Of a stretch of DNA of 64,000 bases, positions 46,184 through 55,768 are shown in pieces. This DNA is from Candidatus Sulfurimonas baltica. Its GTDB lineage: Bacteria; Campylobacterota; Campylobacteria; Campylobacterales; Sulfurimonadaceae. The translations under genes were made by a program, and so were the position numbers. The stretch is from positions 558,001 to 622,000 of the forward strand of contig NZ_CP054492.1 in NCBI RefSeq assembly GCF_015265455.1, in the 5' to 3' direction. The notes under the pieces are model-generated. The model did no database searches, had not been told where the DNA came from, and saw nothing but the letters and a program-made list of their open reading frames with translations. How positions within the stretch are numbered: position 1 is the stretch's first letter; each line of letters begins with the position of its first letter.

Positions 46184-47320
46184 ATGAAAAAAATACTATT
46201 AGTCTTTGGTACTAGACCAGAAGCTATAAAAATGGCTCCGCTTGTAAAAGAGTTTCAAAAACATGTCAGTGACTTTGAAACAAAAGTGTGTGTAACGGCA
46301 CAACATAGAGAGATGCTTGATCAAGTTCTTGATATGTTTGAGATAGTTCCTGATTATGATTTAAATCTTATGAAGCAAGGACAAGATTTATACGATATCA
46401 CATCGAATGTTCTTTTGGGTATGAAAGATGTACTGAGTGATTTTCAACCTGATGTTGTTTTAGTACATGGTGATACCACAACAACAAGCGCAACTTCATT
46501 AGCTGCATTTTATCAGAAGATAAAAGTTGGGCATGTGGAAGCAGGTCTGAGAACTCATGATATCTACAGTCCTTGGCCAGAAGAAGCAAATAGACAAATA
46601 ACAGGGGTATTAGCTAGATATCATTTTGCTCCAACAACTACTTCTAGAGATAATTTGTTGAGAGAAAATAAAAATGAAGCAGATATTTTAGTAACGGGAA
46701 ATACTGTTATTGACGCACTTTTTTTAGCGCTTGATAAGATAGAAAATAATTTTGAGTTAAAAAATAATATAATAGAATCCATAAATACTCAGTATAAAAT
46801 AGATGATACTAAAAAACTTATTTTAGTAACTGGACATAGAAGAGAAAATTTTGGACAAGGTTTTATCAATATTTGTCAAGCTCTAAAAACTCTTGCACTT
46901 AATAATCCAGATATTGATATAGTTTACCCAGTACATTTAAATCCAAATGTTCAAAAACCGGTAAAAGAGTTACTCTCACGAGTGTCAAATGTACACCTTA
47001 TTGAACCACTCCAATATGAAACCTTTTTATATCTTATGAGTAAGTCTTACTGTATAATTACGGACAGCGGTGGAGTACAAGAAGAAGCTCCTAGTTTAGG
47101 TAAGCCTGTCCTTGTAATGAGAGATACAACAGAGAGGCCAGAAGCGCTAGAAGCTGGAACGGTGAAGCTTGTGGGTACAAATACAGAAATAATTATAAAA
47201 GAGGCTCAAAAGTTGCTGGATGACAAGCAAGAGTATGAAAAAATGAGTAAAGCACATAACCCTTATGGCGATGGCAAGGCTTGTGAAAAAATTATCAATT
47301 TTATAAGGAAACTCAACTAA
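46184..47320 (+). CDS. wecB: UDP-N-acetylglucosamine 2-epimerase (non-hydrolysing)
   Basis: This 378-residue GT-B fold enzyme interconverts UDP-GlcNAc and UDP-ManNAc. It has [67 protein letters not shown] and [17 protein letters not shown], all standard. WecC starts on the base after its stop codon, so the pair makes UDP-ManNAcA. An alternative, WbpI-like role, epimerising a diacetamido-glucuronate, is possible because WbpB/D/E homologues lie downstream; sequence alone does not separate these. Confidence 0.92.
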   Translation: MKKILLVFGTRPEAIKMAPLVKEFQKHVSDFETKVCVTAQHREMLDQVLDMFEIVPDYDLNLMKQGQDLYDITSNVLLGMKDVLSDFQPDVVLVHGDTTTTSATSLAAFYQKIKVGHVEAGLRTHDIYSPWPEEANRQITGVLARYHFAPTTTSRDNLLRENKNEADILVTGNTVIDALFLALDKIENNFELKNNIIESINTQYKIDDTKKLILVTGHRRENFGQGFINICQALKTLALNNPDIDIVYPVHLNPNVQKPVKELLSRVSNVHLIEPLQYETFLYLMSKSYCIITDSGGVQEEAPSLGKPVLVMRDTTERPEALEAGTVKLVGTNTEIIIKEAQKLLDDKQEYEKMSKAHNPYGDGKACEKIINFIRKLN

Positions 47321-48517
47321 ATGAATAAAAAGAAAATATGTGTAGTAGGCTTAGGTTATATTGGCTTGCCAACTTCTGCATTACTTGCAAATAGAGGGTA
47401 TGAGGTGCATGGCGTAGATGTGGTTCAAAGTACTGTAGATACTATTAATCAAGGAAAGATTCATATAGTTGAACCTGAACTAGATACTTTTGTGCATGCA
47501 GCAGTAAATAGCGGAAAATTAAAAGCTGATACGAAACCTACACATGCAGATATCTTTGTGATAGCTGTGCCAACACCTTTTCATGATGGATATGTACCAA
47601 ATATCGACTATGTACTATCTGCTACAAAATCAATAGCACCTTATCTGCAAGATGGAAATATGGTAATCTTAGAGTCTACCTCTCCTGTTGGAACTACAGA
47701 CAAAATTGAAGAAGTATTAAAAGAAAATGGCATAGATACTTCTAAACTTTATGTAGCTCATTGTCCAGAAAGAGTATTGCCAGGTCATATAATGCGAGAG
47801 CTTGTAGAAAATGACCGCATAGTTGGCGGAACTACACCAGAAGCTACAAAACTAACTGCAGAATTTTACAGAGAGTTTGTAGAGGGTGAAGTCCTAGAAA
47901 CAGATGCAAAAACAGCTGAAATGGCAAAACTAACTGAAAACTCTTTTAGAGATACAAACATAGCCTTTGCAAATGAGCTTAGTATGCTTTGTGATAAATT
48001 TGCTATAAATGTTTGGGAGCTTATTGCTTTAGCAAACAGACATCCAAGAGTAAACATCCTTAGCCCAGGTGCTGGAGTAGGTGGGCATTGTATAGCAGTT
48101 GATCCATGGTTTATCGTGCATGCTGGCGGAGAAGCAGCAAAGATGATACGAACAGCTAGAGAAGTAAATAACTACAAAACAGAATGGGCAATAGAAAAGA
48201 TTAAAAATGTAGCCCTAAAGTTTGAAGCTGAAAAAGGAAGAAAAGCGAAAGTAGCTTGTATGGGACTAGCTTTTAAACCTGATATAGATGACCTCAGAGA
48301 ATCTCCAGCACTTTATATAGTCAGAAAATTAAAAGAAGATGGTGTGGATGTGCTAGCAGTAGAACCAAATATACAAAACCATGAAGAGTTTGAGATAGTG
48401 CAGTATAAAAAAGCGTTAGAAATAGCTGACATAGTAACTTTTTTAGTTGCTCATAAAGAGTTTAAAAGGGTAACAGTAGATACGAATTTAGATTTTTGTG
48501 GAGTATTAAATAAATGA
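47321..48517 (+). CDS. wecC: UDP-N-acetyl-D-mannosamine dehydrogenase
   Basis: This 398-residue NAD-dependent enzyme oxidises UDP-ManNAc to UDP-ManNAcA. It closely follows the E. coli WecC pattern: CVVGLGYIGLPTSALLANRG, GKIHIVEPELD, AVPTPFHDG, ESTSPVGTT, CPERVLPG, NRHPRVNILSPGAGVGGHCI with the catalytic cysteine, and AVDPWFIVHAG. It is the only visible candidate for oxidising a HexNAc nucleotide in the window. It overlaps the bi-domain oxidoreductase by four bases. Confidence 0.92.
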   Translation: MNKKKICVVGLGYIGLPTSALLANRGYEVHGVDVVQSTVDTINQGKIHIVEPELDTFVHAAVNSGKLKADTKPTHADIFVIAVPTPFHDGYVPNIDYVLSATKSIAPYLQDGNMVILESTSPVGTTDKIEEVLKENGIDTSKLYVAHCPERVLPGHIMRELVENDRIVGGTTPEATKLTAEFYREFVEGEVLETDAKTAEMAKLTENSFRDTNIAFANELSMLCDKFAINVWELIALANRHPRVNILSPGAGVGGHCIAVDPWFIVHAGGEAAKMIRTAREVNNYKTEWAIEKIKNVALKFEAEKGRKAKVACMGLAFKPDIDDLRESPALYIVRKLKEDGVDVLAVEPNIQNHEEFEIVQYKKALEIADIVTFLVAHKEFKRVTVDTNLDFCGVLNK

Positions 48518-50646
48518 TTCAAGCAATAGTAAAAAAAGGTAAAGTTTTAGGTGAAGAAATTTCCGCTCCAAATGTATCAAAAGGCTCACTACTTATAAAA
48601 GTAGTAAATAGCTGTATTTCGGCTGGTACTGAGATGAGTGGTGTACAAGGTAGTGGTAAATCACTTATAAAAAGAGCATTAGAACAACCAGCGAATGTGA
48701 AAAAAGTTATAGATATGGTTAAATCTGATGGTATATCAAAAACTTATGCAATAGTTAAAGATAAGCTTGACAGCGGCAGTCCTACAGGATACTCAATAAG
48801 TGGAGTTGTAATTGCAGTAGGAGAAGGTGTAACTAACTTGAAAGTTGGAGATAGTGTTGCAGCTGCTGGAGCTGGTCTTGCAAACCATGCGGAGTATGTA
48901 GATGTACCACAGAATCTTGTAATGAAAATTCCAAAAGGTATGAGTTTTGAAGATTCTTCAACTGTAACACTTGGTGGTATAGCTATGCAAGGTGTTCGTC
49001 GAAGTGATATGAAACTTGGAGAGATGTGTGTAGTTGTAGGTGCTGGGATACTAGGTCTTCTTGCGGTGCAGATGCTAAGACTTTCAGGTGTGAGAGTAGC
49101 TGTAACTGACTTTGATGATAGACGACTTGAGATTGCAAAAGAGTATGGAGCGGAACTTATCATAAATCCATCAAGAGATGATGTGGTCCAGACTATCACA
49201 AACTGGAGTGATGGACACGGTGCTGATGCAGTTCTTTTTACAGCAGCAACTGGAAGTAGTGAGCCACTTTCTCAAAGTTTTCATATGTGTAAGAAAAAAG
49301 GAAAAGTTATCTTAGTTGGCGTTGTAGGTATGGAGATAAAAAGAGAAGATATGTATGCTAAAGAGCTTGACTTCCTTATCTCTACCTCTTATGGTCCAGG
49401 AAGATATGATAAAAACTATGAAGAGAAAGGTCTTGATTATCCATATAGCTATGTAAGATGGACTGAAAATAGAAATATGACAGAATATCTACGACTTGTG
49501 CATACAGGAGCTATAAAGCTTGATAAACTTATCGATGCAAACTATACAATAGAAAAAGTAACAGAAGCTTTTGAATCACTTCAAGCTCCTGGAGCTAAAC
49601 CTCTTATGGTATTACTTGATTATGGTATGGCAGATTTGGCACAACTTGAAAATTATCTCAATCATGATAGAAAAGTAGTGTTAAACAACAATCCACTTCA
49701 AAAAAATATCATCAATGTAGCACTTATAGGTGCAGGTGGATTTGCTACAGGTATGCACTTACCAAACATCGCAAAATTATCAAATAAATACAAACTTCAT
49801 GCAGTGATGAACAGAACTGGTCACAAAGCAAAAGCAGTAGCAGAGCAATATAAAGCAAACTATGCAACGACAAATTATGAAGATATACTAAATGACAAAG
49901 ATGTGGATTTGGTGCTTATATCTACAAGACATGACAGTCATGCAGAGTTATCACTTAGAGCTTTACAAGCTGGGAAAAATGTATTTGTAGAAAAACCACT
50001 CGCTACAAATCAAGAAGACTTAGATAGTATCAAAGCTTTTTATGAAAGCGACACACCAAACAAACCTGTACTTTTTACAGGATTTAACAGAAGATTTAGC
50101 AAATATACTACTGAAATCAAAAAGCATACAGACAAACGAATCAATCCTATGATGATAAGATACCGCATGAATGCAGGGTTTATCCCACTTGACCACTGGG
50201 TGCATGAAGATGGTGGACGAATGGTAGGTGAAGCTTGTCATATCATAGACCTTATGACAAGTCTTACAAATAGTAAGATAGAGAGTATCTCTGTAGAGTC
50301 ACTCACTCCAAAAACAGACAACTACAGCAGTAGTGACAATAAATCTATCACTCTAAAGTATGCTGATGGCTCAGTAGCAAGTATAGAGTACTTTGCAAAT
50401 GGAAGCAAGGAGTTAGCAAAAGAGTTTATGGAAGTACATTTTGATGGAAAAAGTATCCTTATGGATGACTATGAAACACTTACAGGATGTAGTGTAAAAG
50501 TTGCTGAAATCAAAGATGAGATAAGCCAAAAAGGTCAATTAGAAGAGTTAGAAGTACTTTATGAGACTATCAAAGGTAACAAAAAAGAATGGCCAATAGA
50601 GCTGTGGGATATGATACAAACTACTGAGACTACATTGATTATATGA
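48514..50646 (+). CDS. Bi-domain oxidoreductase: zinc-type MDR dehydrogenase fused to Gfo/Idh/MocA dehydrogenase
   Basis: This 710-residue fusion has an N-terminal medium-chain dehydrogenase-like half (about 1-370; SPTGYSISGVVIAVGEGV, VVVGAGILGLLAVQML with the NAD(P) loop) and a C-terminal Gfo/Idh/MocA half (about 390-710; VALIGAGGFATGMHLPNIAK, FVEKPLATNQEDLDSIKAF, MVGEACHIIDLM). The usual structural zinc cysteines of MDR enzymes are not evident. Such fusions occur in polysaccharide loci, often with heparinase II/III proteins, as here (62047). Substrates are unknown; a two-step oxidation and reduction of a nucleotide or glycan sugar is plausible. Confidence 0.87.
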   Translation: MIQAIVKKGKVLGEEISAPNVSKGSLLIKVVNSCISAGTEMSGVQGSGKSLIKRALEQPANVKKVIDMVKSDGISKTYAIVKDKLDSGSPTGYSISGVVIAVGEGVTNLKVGDSVAAAGAGLANHAEYVDVPQNLVMKIPKGMSFEDSSTVTLGGIAMQGVRRSDMKLGEMCVVVGAGILGLLAVQMLRLSGVRVAVTDFDDRRLEIAKEYGAELIINPSRDDVVQTITNWSDGHGADAVLFTAATGSSEPLSQSFHMCKKKGKVILVGVVGMEIKREDMYAKELDFLISTSYGPGRYDKNYEEKGLDYPYSYVRWTENRNMTEYLRLVHTGAIKLDKLIDANYTIEKVTEAFESLQAPGAKPLMVLLDYGMADLAQLENYLNHDRKVVLNNNPLQKNIINVALIGAGGFATGMHLPNIAKLSNKYKLHAVMNRTGHKAKAVAEQYKANYATTNYEDILNDKDVDLVLISTRHDSHAELSLRALQAGKNVFVEKPLATNQEDLDSIKAFYESDTPNKPVLFTGFNRRFSKYTTEIKKHTDKRINPMMIRYRMNAGFIPLDHWVHEDGGRMVGEACHIIDLMTSLTNSKIESISVESLTPKTDNYSSSDNKSITLKYADGSVASIEYFANGSKELAKEFMEVHFDGKSILMDDYETLTGCSVKVAEIKDEISQKGQLEELEVLYETIKGNKKEWPIELWDMIQTTETTLII

Positions 50647-50894
50647 AAAAACTCATCAAAAATAACAAGTATTTAGAAAATATCGCCAGAAAGATATATT
50701 CTTTTATTCCATACGATAAGAGAAAACTTGATAAATATTTTTATGAGTTTACTACATTACTTAAAGAAAGTGAAAAAAAATCTCTTGAGGAAGTAAAAGC
50801 GTATCAATTCAAAAAGTTAAAAGAGATGGTTGATATCGCTTATTATCATACGGGTTTTTATAAAAAATATATACATGGAGAGCTTTATAAATGA
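50643..50894 (+). pseudogene. N-terminal remnant of a CapK/phenylacetate-CoA-ligase-like protein
   Basis: The 83-residue frame reads like the start of CapK-type AMP-forming ligase-family proteins of polysaccharide loci (KAYQFKKLKEMVDIAYYHTGFYKKY), which normally run to about 430 residues. It stops after this N-terminal helix region; the start of the next glycosyltransferase overlaps its stop by four bases. The adenylation domain is absent downstream, so it is probably a deletion remnant still translated. It overlaps the upstream gene by four bases. A genuine small protein cannot be excluded. Confidence 0.6.
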
Positions 50895-51967
50895 AATACA
50901 TATTTAAAAAAGATACTATTTATCACTTTGGATATTTGGCAGGAATCCCTTATTTTAATTCAACTATATTAAACGAACACGGAGTTAAAAGCATTAGCAT
51001 CGCACCATATATATTTGACAATCTTGGAGAAGAAGGAAAAGTCTCAAAAAGAAATCTACCCACAAATAAATCTATATACAATACAGAAGATAATAAAATT
51101 ATTAAAATTTTAAAAGTGTTTTTTTGCATACTTAAAATAATTCCAAAAGCAAAATTAATACATTTTTATGGCAATAGTCTTTTGCCAATGAATATTGATT
51201 TATTTATATTTAAGATATTTCGCATTCCAATGATTATAACTTGGGGTGGAACTGATATTAGAGTCATTTCAATAGCTAGAAAAAATAATCCGTATTTTTA
51301 TTTAGAAAATAATTTAGATTATGATTTAAAAAAAATAAAACTAATAAAAAGAATATCAAATTATGTAGACTATGTGGCAACTGACCCAGAACTTGCTTTG
51401 TATTGTGAGCCTTATTTTAAGAACATATTTATTAATAAGCAACCATGCTCATATTATTTAAATAAAGAAAATGTTTTTTTATTTAGTAAAAATAAAAAAG
51501 ACATTAAATTCTTGCATATTCCTACCAGAGAAAATTTGAAAGGGACTCAGTACTTTGTTGAAGCGTTAGAAAAATTGAAAAATGAAGGCTATTTATTTGA
51601 TTTTGAACTTTTGAAACCAGAATTATCTCAAATTGAGATGAAGCAAAAAATATTTGAGTGCGACATTTATTTAGATGAATTAAGATGTGGTTCATATGGA
51701 ATGACCGCTGTTGAAGCAATTGGATTAGGCAAGCCGACATTAACTTTTATTAGAGAAGATCTCATAAGCAGATTTCCTAAAGAATTACCTTTTGTAAATT
51801 CAAATCCAGATAATGTATATGATAATATTAAATGGTTGCTAGACAATAAAGAAAAAATAGAAGAAATTTCTATTGCGAGTAGAGAATATGCAGTGAAATA
51901 TCACTCGAATGATGCAATTTACAATGAGTTACTAAAATTTTATACAGAAATGGGAGTAAATTTTTGA
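50891..51967 (+). CDS. GT-B-fold glycosyltransferase (family 1/4-like), paralogue of the 60937 gene
   Basis: This 358-residue protein begins IYHFGYLAGIPYF and ends with a donor-binding half carrying DIYLDELRCGSYGMTAVEAIGLGKPTL-like sequence with the conserved EA-x7-GKP pattern. A segment FRIPMIITWGGTDIRV lies midway. It shares collinear segments along its whole length with the enzyme at 60937, clearly by duplication or a common source. Its DNA is more AT-rich than its neighbours. It overlaps the capK remnant and wzx by four bases each. Donor and acceptor sugars are unknown. Confidence 0.82.
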   Translation: MKYIFKKDTIYHFGYLAGIPYFNSTILNEHGVKSISIAPYIFDNLGEEGKVSKRNLPTNKSIYNTEDNKIIKILKVFFCILKIIPKAKLIHFYGNSLLPMNIDLFIFKIFRIPMIITWGGTDIRVISIARKNNPYFYLENNLDYDLKKIKLIKRISNYVDYVATDPELALYCEPYFKNIFINKQPCSYYLNKENVFLFSKNKKDIKFLHIPTRENLKGTQYFVEALEKLKNEGYLFDFELLKPELSQIEMKQKIFECDIYLDELRCGSYGMTAVEAIGLGKPTLTFIREDLISRFPKELPFVNSNPDNVYDNIKWLLDNKEKIEEISIASREYAVKYHSNDAIYNELLKFYTEMGVNF

Positions 51968-53241
51968 TTAAAAAAATCTTATCAGACAGCTTCTTATATA
52001 CTTTAGCAAATCTACTTACCAAAGGTATTGGATTTATAATGATACCTATCTATACGGCATACTTCTCTACTGGAGAGTATGGTGTTATAGATTTACTTAT
52101 TGTTACTGGTTCAATTTTATCTATTATTATAGGATTAGAAATACATCAAGCAGTTGCTAGATTTTTCCCAGAAGCTGACTCTGAACAGGATAAAAAAATA
52201 GTGGTATCTACTGCTCTTTGGAGTATCACTATTTTTTATTTTTTATTTTTATTTTTATCACTTCCTTTTATGGCTCAAATATCATCATTTGCTTTTAATA
52301 CATTAGAATACAAAGATATTTTATTTGTAGCATTTTTATCATTTGGATTTAATTTTATTTATTATTTTTTTAGTAGTCAGTTAAAATGGCAATTAAAGTC
52401 TAAACAAAATGTCATTGTTAGTTTTGTTTATAGTTTGATTACAGCGATACTCACTTATGTGATGCTCAAGTTTTTTGATGGCGGCATCTCTTCCGTTTTT
52501 ATAGCTCAGATTGTAGCAGCAATGGTCGGTATATTTTTGTCTTATTTGTACTCGAAAGAGTATTATGGTTTTATTTTAAATTTTGATAAGCTCAAAGAAC
52601 TTGTAAAGTTTTCAATGCCACTCATATTTTCCACACTGATTGTGTATGCGATGCTTTATGTTGATAGAGTTATGATAAATAGCTATCTTTCCATGGAAGA
52701 TGTTGGCCTTTATGGTATAGCATTTAGATTTGCATCAGTTACCACACTTTTAACAGTAGGGATACAAACAGCACTCACCCCTCTCATTTATAATAACTAC
52801 AAAAATGGTGATACTCCAATTTCAATAGCTAAACTTTTTCATTATTTTATACTATTTGGTGTATTTTTTGTTGGATTTTTATTTATATTTTCAAAAGAGA
52901 TTATTTTACTTTTTGCAAATGAAAATTATATAGATGCACATAGTGCTATTCCTTGGCTAGCTATTTCTATTATTTTTTCTGGAGTGATAAATTTTGTACC
53001 AGGCATATTTATCGCAAAAAAGACAAACTATATCTTATATATCAATATTTTTGCATTTACATTAAACTTGGGGGTGAATACCATTCTTATTCCAAATTAC
53101 GGTATTTTAGGTGCTGCGTATGCTACAGCTTTTAGCAGTTTGGTATATTTTTTAGTATACTATTTTATAGGACAAAAGTATTATTACATCCCATTTATAT
53201 GGACAAATTTAAATTTTAACAAAAAGGAAAAAACAGTATGA
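51964..53241 (+). CDS. wzx: Wzx-type oligosaccharide flippase
   Basis: This 425-residue inner-membrane protein has 11-12 predicted helices and the N-terminal pattern SFLYTLANLLTKGIGFIMIPIYTAYFSTGEYG of the polysaccharide-transport branch of the MOP superfamily. It would move the lipid-linked repeat unit across the membrane, implying a Wzx/Wzy-dependent route, although no Wzy polymerase is visible before the window ends. It starts with TTG, overlaps the preceding gene by four bases and the WbpE-like gene by four bases. Confidence 0.88.
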   Translation: MIKKILSDSFLYTLANLLTKGIGFIMIPIYTAYFSTGEYGVIDLLIVTGSILSIIIGLEIHQAVARFFPEADSEQDKKIVVSTALWSITIFYFLFLFLSLPFMAQISSFAFNTLEYKDILFVAFLSFGFNFIYYFFSSQLKWQLKSKQNVIVSFVYSLITAILTYVMLKFFDGGISSVFIAQIVAAMVGIFLSYLYSKEYYGFILNFDKLKELVKFSMPLIFSTLIVYAMLYVDRVMINSYLSMEDVGLYGIAFRFASVTTLLTVGIQTALTPLIYNNYKNGDTPISIAKLFHYFILFGVFFVGFLFIFSKEIILLFANENYIDAHSAIPWLAISIIFSGVINFVPGIFIAKKTNYILYINIFAFTLNLGVNTILIPNYGILGAAYATAFSSLVYFLVYYFIGQKYYYIPFIWTNLNFNKKEKTV

Positions 53242-54323
53242 AGATAAATTTTATAGACCTGCAAGGTCAATATCAAAAGTATAAAGTAGAGATAGACAAA
53301 GAGATGCACGAAGTGCTTGATACTTCAGGATATATTATGGGTCCAAAAGTTGTAAAACTTGAAGAAAACTTAGCAAATTTTGTAGGTTGTAAACATGCAA
53401 TAGCTTGTAGCAGTGGGACAGATGCTTTACTTTTGGCATTGATGGCATTAGATATAAAAGCAGGCGATGAAGTTATTACAACACCATTTACATTTATAGC
53501 AACTGCAGAAATGATTGCTTTTGTTGGTGCTACACCAGTGTTTGTTGATATTGATGAAAAAACTTACAATATAGACACATCTAAAATTGAAGCAGTAATT
53601 ACTCCTAAAACAAAAGCAATTATGCCTGTATCTCTTTTTGGACAAATTGCAGATATGGATACGATAAATGCTATTGCAAAAAAACATAATCTAAAAGTAA
53701 TAGAAGATGCAGCTCAAAGTTTTGGTGCTACTTATAAAGGAAAAAAATCTTGTAATTTATCTGATATTGGAACAACTTCATTTTTCCCTGCAAAACCACT
53801 AGGATGTTATGGAGATGGTGGTGCAATTTTTACAAATGATGATGAACTTGCGTCTAAAATGAGAATAATACTAAATCATGGACAAACACAAAGATATGTA
53901 CATAGTTATGTAGGTATAAATGGAAGACTTGATGCGATACAAGCAGGTGTTTTAAATGTTAAATTAAAATATTTTGATAAAGAAATATCAGCAAGACAAA
54001 AAGTAGCAAAGAAATATAATGAAAATTTAAAGGACATATTAATTCCTTTTATTGAGGAAGAAAATTTATCAGTATGGGCTCAATATTGTATCAGAGTAAA
54101 AGATAGAGACGGCATGTTAAAAAAATGTGCTGACAAAGGCGTACCAACAGGTGTTTATTATCCTATTCCTTTACATTTACAAGAAGTCTTTCAATATTTG
54201 GGTTATAAAAATGGTGATTTCCCCATAACTGAAAAAGTTTCATTAGATATTATGGCACTTCCCATGTCTGCCTTTTTAACAAAAGAAGAACAAGATTTTA
54301 TTATAGAGGCAATAAATGAATAA
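53238..54323 (+). CDS. wbpE: WbpE-like PLP aminotransferase (DegT/DnrJ/EryC1/StrS family)
   Basis: This 361-residue enzyme would aminate the 3-oxo intermediate of a UDP-GlcNAcA derivative at C3. It follows Pseudomonas WbpE closely: MKINFIDLQGQYQKYK, CSSGTDALLLALMAL, VISLFGQ-type block (PVSLFGQIADMDTI), VIEDAAQSFGATYKGKKSCN, and the PLP lysine in TSFFPAKPLGCYGDGGAIF (about 185). The neighbouring acetyltransferase and Gfo/Idh gene complete the WbpB-D-E set. Overlaps the acetyltransferase by eight bases. Confidence 0.88.
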   Translation: MKINFIDLQGQYQKYKVEIDKEMHEVLDTSGYIMGPKVVKLEENLANFVGCKHAIACSSGTDALLLALMALDIKAGDEVITTPFTFIATAEMIAFVGATPVFVDIDEKTYNIDTSKIEAVITPKTKAIMPVSLFGQIADMDTINAIAKKHNLKVIEDAAQSFGATYKGKKSCNLSDIGTTSFFPAKPLGCYGDGGAIFTNDDELASKMRIILNHGQTQRYVHSYVGINGRLDAIQAGVLNVKLKYFDKEISARQKVAKKYNENLKDILIPFIEEENLSVWAQYCIRVKDRDGMLKKCADKGVPTGVYYPIPLHLQEVFQYLGYKNGDFPITEKVSLDIMALPMSAFLTKEEQDFIIEAINE

Positions 54324-54822
54324 CATATATATACATCCAACATCTAATGTTTCATCTGATGCTAAAATAGGTGAAGGTACAAAAATTTGGATAAACTCTC
54401 AAATAAGAGAAAAAAGTGAGATAGGAACTAATTGCATTATATCAAAAGATACATACATAGATACACATGTAAAAATTGGAAACAACTGTAAAATTCAAAA
54501 TAGTGTATCAGTTTATCATGGAGTTACTATAGAAGATGATGTATTTGTAGGACCAAATGCATGTTTTACTAACGATAAAGTTCCTAGGGCTTTTGATTCA
54601 GAATGGGAAATAACGCCAACTTTTGTTAAAAAAGGCGTAAGTATAGGAGCAAATTCTACTATAGTATGTGGAATTACATTGGGAGAATATTGTATGGTAG
54701 CAGCGGGAAGTGTAGTTACTAAAGATGTTGCGCCATATAGTTTAGTGATGGGAAATCCTGCAAAGCATTATCGGTATGTAGACAAAATGGGGAATAAGAT
54801 AGTAGGAAAGCCAAATGAATAA
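54316..54822 (+). CDS. wbpD: WbpD-like N-acetyltransferase (left-handed beta-helix)
   Basis: This 168-residue protein consists of hexapeptide repeats ([IV]GxxxxI type; IGEGTKIWINSQI, IGNNCKIQNSVSVYHGVTI) and the family segments VFVGPNACFTND and ANSTIVCGITLGEYCMVAAGSVVTKDV. It would acetylate the C3 amino group made by the WbpE-like enzyme. Length and repeat layout match WbpD. Overlaps both neighbours. Confidence 0.85.
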   Translation: MNNIYIHPTSNVSSDAKIGEGTKIWINSQIREKSEIGTNCIISKDTYIDTHVKIGNNCKIQNSVSVYHGVTIEDDVFVGPNACFTNDKVPRAFDSEWEITPTFVKKGVSIGANSTIVCGITLGEYCMVAAGSVVTKDVAPYSLVMGNPAKHYRYVDKMGNKIVGKPNE

Positions 54823-55768
54823 TAAAATAATTAAAATAGGACTTCTCGGAGTTGGTAAAATGGGACAAAATCATCTTCGAAATTTACTAATGATGAAAGA
54901 AGTAGAAATTGGATTTATATACGATTTTGATAAAGATACATGTGAAAAATTATCGGCTCAATTTGGTGTAAAATCAAGTCAAAACTTAGATGAAGATTTA
55001 CAAAAAATTGATGGTGTTATTATAGTAACACCTACATTTACACATACAGATTATATAAAACAAGTTTCAAAATATGTAAAAAATATCTTTGTAGAAAAAC
55101 CACTTACTGACACACTTGAATCTAGTAAAGAAATTGTAAAACTTGCGAAAGATTTAAATTTGAATATTCAAGTAGGTTTTATAGAAAGATATAATTCAGC
55201 AGTAGTAGCACTTGAAAGAGTAATAAAAAATAGCAATCATATTATAAATATAGATTTTTCAAGAACAAATAAAGTAAGTAGTCGTATTACTGATGTAGAT
55301 GTTATTATTGACCTTATGATACATGATATAGATTTAGCTCTTAGTATAAATGGAAAACCTAAAAAAGTTCAAGCACATGGGTATGTCAAAGATGGAATGG
55401 CTGAATATGCACGAGCTATTATAACTCACGAAAATGGAAGTTTTTCAAATGTAGTAGCAAGTAGAATTACAGAAAAAAGAATAAGACACATCAGTGCTAC
55501 ATGTGACGATATGTATATTGATTGTAACTTACTTAGTAAAGAGGTATTTGTAAATAAACAATCAATAGAACAATATCTTGATAATGTATCTATCTCTTCA
55601 AAATCTGAAACAGTAGATGTAAGACCTCAAGAAGGATTACTTTTGGAGCTTATGGATTTTGTAAAAATTTGTCAAGGCGAAACTGTAAAAGTTCCAAATG
55701 AAGATGATGGACTTTTAGCTATTGAAGTAGCAAGTGAAATACAAAGACAAATAATGGAAGCTAAATAA
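54815..55768 (+). CDS. WbpB-like Gfo/Idh/MocA oxidoreductase
   Basis: This 317-residue NAD-dependent dehydrogenase has IGLLGVGKMGQNHLRNLL, VIIVTPTFTHTDYIKQ, FVEKPLTDTLESSKEIV and DLMIHDIDLALSING. In the WbpB/E/D set this family member oxidises C3 of UDP-GlcNAcA to provide the 3-keto substrate for the aminotransferase. Position beside the WbpE- and WbpD-like genes is the main reason for the WbpB reading; the family alone is broad. It overlaps its upstream neighbour by eight bases and its downstream one by one. Confidence 0.82.
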   Translation: MNNKIIKIGLLGVGKMGQNHLRNLLMMKEVEIGFIYDFDKDTCEKLSAQFGVKSSQNLDEDLQKIDGVIIVTPTFTHTDYIKQVSKYVKNIFVEKPLTDTLESSKEIVKLAKDLNLNIQVGFIERYNSAVVALERVIKNSNHIINIDFSRTNKVSSRITDVDVIIDLMIHDIDLALSINGKPKKVQAHGYVKDGMAEYARAIITHENGSFSNVVASRITEKRIRHISATCDDMYIDCNLLSKEVFVNKQSIEQYLDNVSISSKSETVDVRPQEGLLLELMDFVKICQGETVKVPNEDDGLLAIEVASEIQRQIMEAK

